Part shown: piece by piece, positions 7,322 to 11,486 of the stretch | How the letters are laid out: every line of letters starts with the position of its first letter | Position numbering within the stretch: the first letter of the stretch is position 1 | Assembly: GCA_034002365.1 (NCBI GenBank) | Contig: JAVFAR010000087.1 | Coordinates: 1 to 11,486 of the forward strand | Direction of reading: 5' to 3' | Length of the DNA: 11,486 bases | From: Trichloromonas sp034002365 | Lineage (GTDB): Bacteria > Desulfobacterota > Desulfuromonadia > Desulfuromonadales > Trichloromonadaceae | The notes under the pieces: model-generated | Told to the model about the DNA's origin: nothing | The model's input: only the letters and a program-made list of their open reading frames with translations | Databases searched by the model: none | Made by a program: the position numbers and the translations under genes

Positions 7322-8185
7322 CTACAGATAGCGCCCGATCAGCAGATCGAGCTTGTTTCGGGTCGCTTCGGGAATCCGTTCGCGCTGGGTCATGATCGCA
7401 TACTTGAGCGCTTCGCCGCAGCCGCAGTCCCGGGGAGTCGCCAGTTGCCGCGCCGCCCGGCGGATGATATCGCGGGCGGTTGCCACATTGTGCTGAATGA
7501 TGGCCAGGACCGCTTCGATGGAGACATCCTCGTGCTCGGCGTGCCAGCAATCGTAATCGGTCGCCAGGGCGACGGTGGCGTAGCAGATTTCCGCCTCGCG
7601 GGCCAGGCGCGCCTCGGGGATATTGGTCATGCCGATGACATCGACGCCCCAGCTCCGGTAGATGTTGGACTCGGCGCGGGTGGAGAAGTTCGGCCCCTCG
7701 ATACAGAGGTAGGTCCCCCCCTTGTGCGCGACGGCGCCGGCGGCGACCGCCGCGTCATAGAGCACGGCGGCCAGATCGGCGCAGACCGGATCGGCGAACT
7801 GCACATGCCCGACCACCCCCTCGCCGAAGAAGGTCGAGGCCCGCTTGCCCTGGGTGCGATCAAAAAACTGGTCGGGGATGACGATATGCCCGGGAACGAT
7901 CTCCTCCTTCATGCTCCCCACCGCCGAAACGGAAATGATGCGTTCGACCCCGAGTTGCTTCATCCCGTGGATATTGGCCCGATAATTGACCTCGGAGGGG
8001 AGCAGCCGGTGACCGCGCCCGTGACGGGGGAGAAAGACCATCCTGACCCCCTCCAGCATTCCCGTCACATAGGCGTCGGAGGGCGCACCGAAGGGGGTGT
8101 CGAGCACCACTTCGCCAATGTCGGTGAGTTGTTCGATTTCGTAAAGGCCGCTGCCGCCGATGACGCCGATAACCGGTTGAGACAT
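7322..8185 (-). CDS. mtnP: S-methyl-5'-thioadenosine phosphorylase
   Basis: The 287-residue enzyme splits methylthioadenosine, the by-product of polyamine and AdoMet chemistry, with phosphate to adenine and 5-methylthioribose-1-phosphate. Family motifs are complete: IGGSGLY (9-15) for phosphate, PRHGRGH, YRAN, EGPNFSTRAES, and MTNIPEARLARE. ATDYDCW follows, with D210 and D212. The Asp pair corresponds to the aspartates that bind adenine N6/N7 in human MTAP, so adenine nucleosides are favoured, unlike the PNP further down the operon, which has Asn. The C-terminal GCGEALKYAI segment with a CxC is typical of bacterial MTAPs. The ATG at 8185 has GGGAGG 11 nt upstream, a slightly long spacing. It follows rlmN by 40 bp and precedes the PfkB kinase. 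No mtnA, mtnK or other methionine-salvage genes are in the window. Confidence 0.95.
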   Translation of the reverse strand: MSQPVIGVIGGSGLYEIEQLTDIGEVVLDTPFGAPSDAYVTGMLEGVRMVFLPRHGRGHRLLPSEVNYRANIHGMKQLGVERIISVSAVGSMKEEIVPGHIVIPDQFFDRTQGKRASTFFGEGVVGHVQFADPVCADLAAVLYDAAVAAGAVAHKGGTYLCIEGPNFSTRAESNIYRSWGVDVIGMTNIPEARLAREAEICYATVALATDYDCWHAEHEDVSIEAVLAIIQHNVATARDIIRRAARQLATPRDCGCGEALKYAIMTQRERIPEATRNKLDLLIGRYL

Positions 8186-8225
8186 ACTCGCTTGTTCCTC
8201 CCGTAACCGATGAAAAGAAATAGTT

Positions 8226-9308
8226 TTAACCGCCCTGCCCGTCCGCCCCTTCCGCCGGTGCCGGCAACCGCCCCTGGGCCTTTTCCAGTTTGCCCTTGAG
8301 CTGGCCGCAGGCCGCCGAGATATCCTGCCCCTTGCCGGCGCGGCGAATGGCGACGATATTGCGATTTAAAAGATAGGTCTGAAAGGCCTCGATCGTTTCG
8401 CCGGTCGGCGCCTTGAAAGGCGAGCCTTCATGCTCGTTGTAAGGGATCAGATTGACCTTGGCCTTGATGCCGTGGAGCAGCGTCACCAGACGCTTGGCAT
8501 CCTGCAAGGAATCATTCACGCCGCGGATGAGGATATATTCGAAGGTGATGCGCTGTCGGGGTTGCAGGGGAAAGTCGCGGCAAGCCGCCATCAGCTCTTT
8601 CAGGGGATAGCGGCGGTTGATCGGCATCAGCTCGTCGCGCACCGCATCGGTGGTGGCGTTGAGGGAAACCGCCAGATTCACCCGGATGCGCTCCCCCAAT
8701 TCCCGCATCTGCGGCACCAGTCCGGAAGTCGACAGGGTGACCTTGCGCACCCCGAAGTTCAACCCCTCTTCCAGATAGAAAATCCGCAAGGCCTTGACCA
8801 CGTTATCGAGATTGTGCAACGGCTCGCCCATGCCCATCAGCACCAGGTTCTGCACCGGCCCGTCCTTCAGCGCCGCGCAGACCTGATTGACGATTTCCCC
8901 CGGTTGCAGATCGCGCACCAGGCCGAAGGTGCCGGTCAGGCAAAAGGAGCATTGCATGGCGCAGCCGACCTGGGTCGAAATGCACAGGGTCGCCCGCTCG
9001 TTCTCCATGGGGATACGCACCGTCTCGACGGTCTGGCCGTCGGCCAGCCGGAAGAGGTACTTCTTCGTCCCGTCGCGGCTTTCCTCGACCCGTTCGGGAC
9101 TCCAGTCGGAGATAGTCGCCCAGCTCGCCAGATCTTCACGAAAATCCTTGGCCAGGTCGGTCATCTCGGCAAAAGCCGTCACCCCCCGCCCGTAGATCCA
9201 GCGCATGATCTGCTTGGCGCGAAAGGGCTTCTGCCCCCGTTCGGCAAGCAGTGTGGACAATTCTTCGAGCGTCAGACTCTTTATGTCGAGCAAATTTCCG
9301 GAGGTCAT
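8226..9308 (-). CDS. rlmN: Dual-specificity 23S rRNA/tRNA adenine-C2 methyltransferase RlmN
   Basis: This 360-residue radical-SAM enzyme makes m2A2503 in 23S rRNA and m2A37 in some tRNAs. The radical-SAM cluster motif is C116-AMQ-C120-SF-C123. The two mechanistic cysteines are present: C109 (LCIST) and C334 (DISAACGQL), equivalent to C118 and C355 of E. coli RlmN. MGMGEPLHN and the SLNA segment of the SAM site are also there. The N-terminal helical domain (10-60, with the KPFRAKQIMRWIYGRG motif) is standard. The last 26 residues form a non-conserved Ala/Pro/Gly tail. ATG 9308 lacks a good Shine-Dalgarno sequence: the preceding bases are a T run, and no better in-frame start exists. The start lies just 31 nt downstream of the ndk terminator, so expression depends on readthrough or a weak local promoter. 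The position after ndk is conserved in gammaproteobacteria. Confidence 0.96.
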   Translation of the reverse strand: MTSGNLLDIKSLTLEELSTLLAERGQKPFRAKQIMRWIYGRGVTAFAEMTDLAKDFREDLASWATISDWSPERVEESRDGTKKYLFRLADGQTVETVRIPMENERATLCISTQVGCAMQCSFCLTGTFGLVRDLQPGEIVNQVCAALKDGPVQNLVLMGMGEPLHNLDNVVKALRIFYLEEGLNFGVRKVTLSTSGLVPQMRELGERIRVNLAVSLNATTDAVRDELMPINRRYPLKELMAACRDFPLQPRQRITFEYILIRGVNDSLQDAKRLVTLLHGIKAKVNLIPYNEHEGSPFKAPTGETIEAFQTYLLNRNIVAIRRAGKGQDISAACGQLKGKLEKAQGRLPAPAEGADGQGG

Positions 9309-9338
9309 AAAAACGTCGTTCGTCGCTGATTTTACATG

Positions 9339-9368
9339 AAAAAACCCTTCGGATCATAGCCGAAGGGT
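9339..9368 (-). terminator. Intrinsic terminator after ndk
   Basis: On the minus strand ACCCTTCGG (complement of 9360-9368) pairs perfectly with CCGAAGGGT (complement of 9344-9352) across a 7-nt loop, followed at once by TTTTTT (complement of 9339-9344). It lies 36 bp after the ndk stop codon and 31 nt before the rlmN start, so it would limit readthrough from ndk into rlmN. Confidence 0.88.
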
Positions 9369-9404
9369 CGTCTTTTCACAAGGTTAATCTGGTCCGGAGG
9401 GGGA

Positions 9405-9818
9405 TTAGAGCAGTTCCAGCCCGGAGAAGAAGTAGGGGATTTCGAAGGCGGCGGTTTCCGGGGCGTCGGAGCCGTGGGTGGCGTTTTCGCCAATGGAGGT
9501 GCCGAATTCCTTGCGCATGGTGCCGGCGGCGGCATCGGCGGGATTGGTGGCGCCCATCAGGTCGCGCCATTTTTTGATGGCGCCGACCGCTTCGAGGACC
9601 ATGACCACGCAGGGGCCGCTGCTCATGAAGTCGGTGAGTTCACCGAAGAAGGGGCGTTCTTTGTGGACATAGTAGAAGCCTTCGGCCTCGACCTTGCTCA
9701 TGTAGAGTTTTTTCAGGCCGACAACCTTGAAACCCTCGGCGTAGACGCGGGCGAGAATCTTGCCGGCGTGACCGGCGGCGAAAGCATCGGGCTTGACGAT
9801 AGCGAAAGTTCTTTCCAT
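9405..9818 (-). CDS. ndk: Nucleoside diphosphate kinase
   Basis: The 137-residue enzyme transfers the gamma phosphate between NTPs and NDPs through a phospho-histidine and keeps NTP and dNTP pools balanced. The catalytic site NATHGSDAPETAAFEI contains H115. KPDA at the N-terminus with K9, the NPADAAAGTMRKEFG loop with R102, and N112 complete the active site. Length is normal for a bacterial Ndk. ATG 9818 has AGGAG 7 nt upstream. The open frame extends to 9878, but those extra 20 residues have no ribosome site and precede the family start. A strong promoter and an own terminator flank the gene, so it is mainly monocistronic, with rlmN downstream by readthrough. Ndk fits the nucleoside salvage theme of mtnP and PNP but is also simply housekeeping. 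Confidence 0.97.
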   Translation of the reverse strand: MERTFAIVKPDAFAAGHAGKILARVYAEGFKVVGLKKLYMSKVEAEGFYYVHKERPFFGELTDFMSSGPCVVMVLEAVGAIKKWRDLMGATNPADAAAGTMRKEFGTSIGENATHGSDAPETAAFEIPYFFSGLELL

Positions 9819-9868
9819 GGGGCAACTCCTTGAATGAGGGATTGTTTTCAATAGCGAAAGCGTCGCGT

Positions 9869-9897
9869 CTTTTAGCATCCTGCATAGAGAAAGTCAA
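9869..9897 (-). promoter_or_regulatory. Sigma-70 promoter for ndk
   Basis: TTGACT (complement of 9892-9897) matches the -35 consensus at five of six bases. It is followed by exactly 17 bp and TAAAAG (complement of 9869-9874), four of six for the -10. Transcription would begin about 40-45 nt before the ndk start at 9818. Spacing and position are both ideal. Confidence 0.7.
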
Positions 9898-10005
9898 GAA
9901 AATCAACGGAAATCCCCGCCCCTTCCGGCCCCTTCCCCTATTCGAATTCGCTCAGATGATAGCAGCAAACGTTATTAAGGGCAGTAGTGGGGTCGGGGCA
10001 GTGGA

Positions 10006-10081
10006 GGGGCCGCCTTGCAGCGCAACAAATGGCTAAAAGGCAGCTCCAAATCCAACGGCTCGCCGATTCCGCCAACGTGGA
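10006..10081 (+). repeat. Diverged direct repeat, copy A
   Basis: Bases 10014-10081 align without gaps to 11251-11318 with 55 of 68 identities by hand count. With a 2-nt gap the match extends left through GGGGCCGC (10006-10013) against GGGGTCGCGT (11241-11250). Shared blocks include CTTGCA, AAAAGGCAGC, CCAAATCCAACG and CCGATTCC. The copy is in the same orientation as copy B and lies on the other side of mntA-hepT. Confidence 0.75.
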
Positions 10082-10193
10082 CAACGGGGCAGGCCGGTGT
10101 TTCCTTGATTCTGGTTAACCGGCGTTCCGTTTCCTCCGCTCATCGTGACGAGTCATCGAACATCCATCCTCCCCTCCCCACTCATTTTTAAAG

Positions 10194-10222
10194 TTGGCAT
10201 CTCCCCCAAGTTTGGTTAGTCT
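10194..10222 (+). promoter_or_regulatory. Possible weak promoter for mntA-hepT
   Basis: TTGGCA (10194-10199, five of six to consensus) and TAGTCT (10217-10222, three of six) are separated by 17 bp. The start codon follows 30 bp later. The -10 is weak, so this is tentative. Confidence 0.35.
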
Positions 10223-10252
10223 GCGGGAAAAGACCGTGCCGGAGAATCCTGC

Positions 10253-10669
10253 GTGAACGAGAATAGCGCCGACATCGAAGTAAAACTTGTACAGGCCTTG
10301 CGCTCTTTTTTCCCGGACCTGCTGGCGGTTTACCGCTTCGGAAGCTGGCAAACCCCCGCGGAGCGCCCCGCCAGCGATATCGACTTGGCCGTCCTCCCCG
10401 CGCGCCCTCTCGACAACGTCCACCGCTGGGAAGTCGCTCAACGGCTTTCCGCGCTGGCCGGTCGCAACGTGGATCTGGTCGATCTGCTCGCGGCCTCCAC
10501 GGTCTTGCGGATGCAGGTCGTCGGCCACGGCGTGTGCCTGTTCCGCGCCGACGAAAATGCCGTGGCGACCTTCGAAGACATGGTGTTTTCGGCCTATTGC
10601 CGGTTCAATCTCGAACGGCGGGAAATCCTCGAAGATATCCGCCGCAGGGGAAACGTTTATGGTTCATGA
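10253..10669 (+). CDS. mntA: MntA-type nucleotidyltransferase antitoxin (MNT domain)
   Basis: The 138-residue protein is a minimal nucleotidyltransferase. It has the diagnostic GSx10DxD motif: G30-S31, ten residues, then D42-I-D44, preceded by VYRF. A third carboxylate lies in VDLVDL (D74 and D77). In characterised MntA-HepT pairs, MntA uses ATP to transfer AMP units to a tyrosine of the HEPN toxin and silences it. The start is GTG 10253 with GGAG (10241-10244) 8 nt upstream. The stop overlaps hepT by 11 nt, so the pair is translationally coupled. Orientation is opposite to the conserved operon on its left. Flanking repeats and an IS30 element suggest the pair was acquired horizontally. The family is clear; activity in this strain is inferred. 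Confidence 0.93.
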   Translation: MNENSADIEVKLVQALRSFFPDLLAVYRFGSWQTPAERPASDIDLAVLPARPLDNVHRWEVAQRLSALAGRNVDLVDLLAASTVLRMQVVGHGVCLFRADENAVATFEDMVFSAYCRFNLERREILEDIRRRGNVYGS

Positions 10670-11075
10670 TGTGTTGCTCAACAAGGTTTCGATCATCGAG
10701 CGCTGCCTCGCGCGCATCGAACAGGAGTACCGGGGACACGAAGACGAACTGGAAAACAACTTCACCCGTCAGGACTCGATCGTGCTCAATCTGCAACGGG
10801 CCTGCGAAGCGTCGATCGACGCCGCGATGCATATGGTCCGGGTCAAGCGCCTGGGCCTTCCGCAGGAGTCCCGCGAGGCCTTCGCCCTGCTCCACGACGC
10901 CGGCATCATCGACGCGCCCCTCAAAACCGCACTCCAGGCGATGGTGGGATTTCGCAACGTGGCCGTCCACGATTACCGCAAACTGAATCTCGACGTGGTG
11001 CGCGGCATCGTCGAAAACCATCTGGACGATTTCCGAACCTTTTGTCGTGCGATCCTGAAGGGTTCCTTCGCCTAA
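10659..11075 (+). CDS. hepT: HepT-type HEPN ribonuclease toxin (DUF86 family)
   Basis: The 138-residue helical protein carries the HEPN catalytic motif in its HepT form RX4HXY: R99-NVAV-H104-D-Y106 (GFRNVAVHDY). R and H form the RNase site at the dimer interface, and the tyrosine is the residue AMPylated by MntA in studied systems. The upstream helices (DSIVLNLQRACEASIDAAMH) match the DUF86 core. The toxin cleaves RNA, reportedly tRNA or mRNA in different systems. ATG 10659 lies inside the end of mntA and has AGGGG 8-9 nt upstream. The open frame extends far upstream inside mntA, but that part is a shadow. The catalytic residues are intact, so toxin and antitoxin are probably both functional. 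Confidence 0.93.
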   Translation: MVHDVLLNKVSIIERCLARIEQEYRGHEDELENNFTRQDSIVLNLQRACEASIDAAMHMVRVKRLGLPQESREAFALLHDAGIIDAPLKTALQAMVGFRNVAVHDYRKLNLDVVRGIVENHLDDFRTFCRAILKGSFA

Positions 11076-11094
11076 GTCCCGGCTGTCGCCAATC

Positions 11095-11123
11095 TTGACC
11101 TCCCTCGCCGATCCATGTAGAGT
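11095..11123 (+). promoter_or_regulatory. Orphan sigma-70-like promoter downstream of hepT
   Basis: TTGACC (11095-11100, five of six) and TAGAGT (11118-11123, four of six) are separated by exactly 17 bp. It begins 20 bp after the hepT stop and points right, toward the repeats and the IS30 end, where no gene follows. This is the best-looking promoter on the plus strand. A T8 run (11137-11144) lies shortly after the expected start. Confidence 0.45.
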
Positions 11124-11203
11124 TTCCGCCGTTCGGTTTTTTTTCATCCCTCCCGCTCCCAGCCCCGGATGCCCATGCCGCCTCTGCTTGAGGGGCGGGG
11201 CCG

Positions 11204-11257
11204 GGGCGGCAACGGGGTCGCGTCTTGCAAGGGCGGCAACGGGGTCGCGTCTTGCAA
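11204..11257 (+). repeat. Perfect 27-bp tandem duplication (two copies)
   Basis: Units 11204-11230 and 11231-11257 are identical over all 27 bases, starting GGGCGGCAACGGGG and ending GTCTTGCAA. The second unit runs directly into copy B of the longer repeat. There are only two copies and no spacers, so it is a local tandem duplication rather than a CRISPR array. Confidence 0.95.
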
Positions 11258-11318
11258 CGCGACAAATTTCCAAAAGGCAGCCCCAAATCCAACGTCACAC
11301 CGATTCCATCAACGCAGA
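11241..11318 (+). repeat. Diverged direct repeat, copy B
   Basis: This is the partner of copy A about 1.24 kb to the left, in the same orientation and about 81% identical over the ungapped 68 bp by hand count. Copies A and B bracket the mntA-hepT module. The head of B overlaps the second 27-bp unit and the stem-loop. Confidence 0.75.
11244..11263. repeat. Stem-loop at the head of copy B, REP-like
   Basis: GTCGCGT (11244-11250) and ACGCGAC (11257-11263) are perfect 7-bp inverted arms around the hexamer CTTGCA, preceded by GGG. The shape (G-rich lead, GTC...TCTTGCA...GAC hairpin) recalls REP elements mobilised by IS200-like REP-associated transposases. No such transposase gene is in the window. 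It is not followed by a T run, so it is not a terminator. Confidence 0.5.
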
Positions 11319-11361
11319 AAACTATACTACCCCTGGCGGCGGCACGTTGCCGATCGGCGGG

Positions 11362-11486
11362 GGCAGATTCAATTAGCAAGTGCACCACTCAGGGCCTCCC
11401 GCATGACCTCATAGGGTGTCCGGTAGCCTAAACACTTCCGCGGTCGGTGGTTGAGTCGCTTAACTGCTCGATTTAATTCATCCTCT
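11362..11486 (-). mobile_element. 3' end of an IS30-family insertion sequence (continues past window)
   Basis: The element end is placed at about 11362. AGATTCAATT (11365-11374), followed by a CAA...GCA..CA pattern, resembles the terminal inverted repeat of IS30 as I remember it. The transposase stop falls inside this end, as in IS30, where the stop is about 10 bp from the terminus. The 10-bp palindrome GCCGATCGGC (11349-11358) directly abuts the proposed end. The other end and the target duplication are outside the window. Confidence 0.6.
11369..11486 (-). CDS. IS30-family transposase, C-terminal 38 residues (partial)
   Basis: The minus-strand frame from the right edge to TGA 11371-11369 encodes the C-terminal end of an IS30-type DDE transposase. 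It begins EDELNRAVKRLNHRPRKCLG and continues YRTPYEVMREA before a short tail. The RLNxRPRKxLGYxTPxEV block is the family's well-known C-terminal motif just after the catalytic glutamate region. The start, helix-turn-helix and DDE residues lie beyond the window, so whether the transposase is intact cannot be said. Confidence 0.88.
   Translation of the reverse strand, partial: EDELNRAVKRLNHRPRKCLGYRTPYEVMREALSGALAN

Larger units (their letters stand above)
9898..10252. other. Intergenic region between ndk and mntA (no gene seen)
   Basis: Together with the ndk leader this is a 434-bp stretch without a credible gene. From left to right it holds a run of CCCCTTCC-type direct repeats near 9917-9938 and an overlapping TTCGAA/GAATTC palindrome near 9942-9950. 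The diverged repeat copy A (10006-10081) follows, then a GCCGGT...ACCGGC dyad (10093-10098 and 10118-10123) around the palindrome GGTTAACC. A weak promoter for mntA ends the region. The short frames here have no family resemblance. It marks the change from the conserved operon to accessory DNA. Confidence 0.6.

Noticed and set aside
5508..7331. Very long plus-strand open frame (607 codons)
   Set aside because: It is antisense to the PilF-like, unknown and kinase genes, whose family motifs are clear. The product is compositionally biased with no domain, as expected of a shadow frame in GC-rich DNA.
7233..7550. N-terminal extension of the PfkB kinase by 106 codons
   Set aside because: The extension lies inside mtnP in another frame and has no family similarity; the kinase proper starts at MSLLVVGS.
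8430..9329. 299-codon plus-strand frame opposite rlmN
   Set aside because: RlmN is unmistakable on the minus strand with all catalytic cysteines; the antisense frame has no recognisable domain.
10093..10123. GCCGGT...ACCGGC dyad as a terminator or operator
   Set aside because: The loop is 19 bp, there is no T run, and it does not overlap a convincing promoter; noted only as part of the intergenic region.
10287..10658. N-terminal extension of HepT
   Set aside because: It overlaps mntA in another frame; HEPN proteins of this family are about 135-145 residues and the ATG at 10659 has a ribosome site.
11126..11144. Intrinsic terminator after hepT
   Set aside because: There is a T8 run, but the preceding dyad is only 3 bp (CCG/CGG), too weak to call.
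11204..11257. CRISPR array
   Set aside because: The two 27-bp copies are directly adjacent with no spacers and there are no further copies.
11169..11414. 81-codon plus-strand frame across the repeats and IS end
   Set aside because: It runs through the 27-bp tandem repeat, repeat B and the IS terminus, so it cannot be an old conserved gene, and it lacks a ribosome site.

Overview
This GC-rich window with compact, mostly minus-strand operons looks like a chromosomal segment of a deltaproteobacterium of the Desulfuromonas/Geobacter/Pelobacter type. That is inferred from remembered gene content: a zinc-ribbon receiver protein, a stand-alone receiver with a universal stress protein, a PilF/RodZ pair and a PreP-like M16 protease. 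No rRNA or other decisive phylogenetic marker is present.

Layout. Positions 1-1701 (+) hold the C-terminal part of an M16C (PreP-type) metallopeptidase. It ends at a perfect 24-bp bidirectional hairpin terminator. From about 9900 down to 1796 everything is on the minus strand. In transcription order the genes are ndk, rlmN, mtnP (methylthioadenosine phosphorylase), a PfkB-family kinase, an unrecognised 165-aa protein, a PilF-like TPR lipoprotein, a RodZ-like HTH membrane protein, a zinc-ribbon receiver protein, a trimeric-type purine nucleoside phosphorylase, a stand-alone receiver and a UspA-family protein. The ndk-rlmN-pilF-rodZ backbone is the same neighbourhood seen in Pseudomonas and, without pilF, in E. 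coli (ndk-rlmN-rodZ-ispG). Here three genes (mtnP, kinase, unknown) sit in the middle, and a regulator plus PNP take the place of ispG. ndk has its own promoter and terminator. The receiver/usp pair has a separate putative promoter overlapped by a perfect inverted repeat.

From about 9900 to the right end the window becomes accessory in character. A 434-bp stretch without a gene contains a diverged copy (A) of a ~75-bp repeat. It is followed on the plus strand by a complete MntA-HepT (nucleotidyltransferase antitoxin / HEPN RNase toxin) module. Then come an orphan promoter, a perfect 27-bp tandem duplication with a REP-like stem-loop, a second copy (B) of the ~75-bp repeat, and finally the 3' end of an IS30-family insertion sequence. 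The IS transposase C-terminus runs off the window on the minus strand.

How the genes work together. Ndk, MtnP, PNP and perhaps the PfkB kinase form a nucleotide and nucleoside salvage theme. PilF/RodZ and the two receiver proteins form an envelope and regulation theme. The toxin-antitoxin module is probably a recent arrival bracketed by repeats and an IS. I found no clearly undescribed multi-gene system. The best leads are the repeat-bracketed MntA-HepT island, the kinase next to MTA phosphorylase, and the unknown protein between the kinase and PilF.
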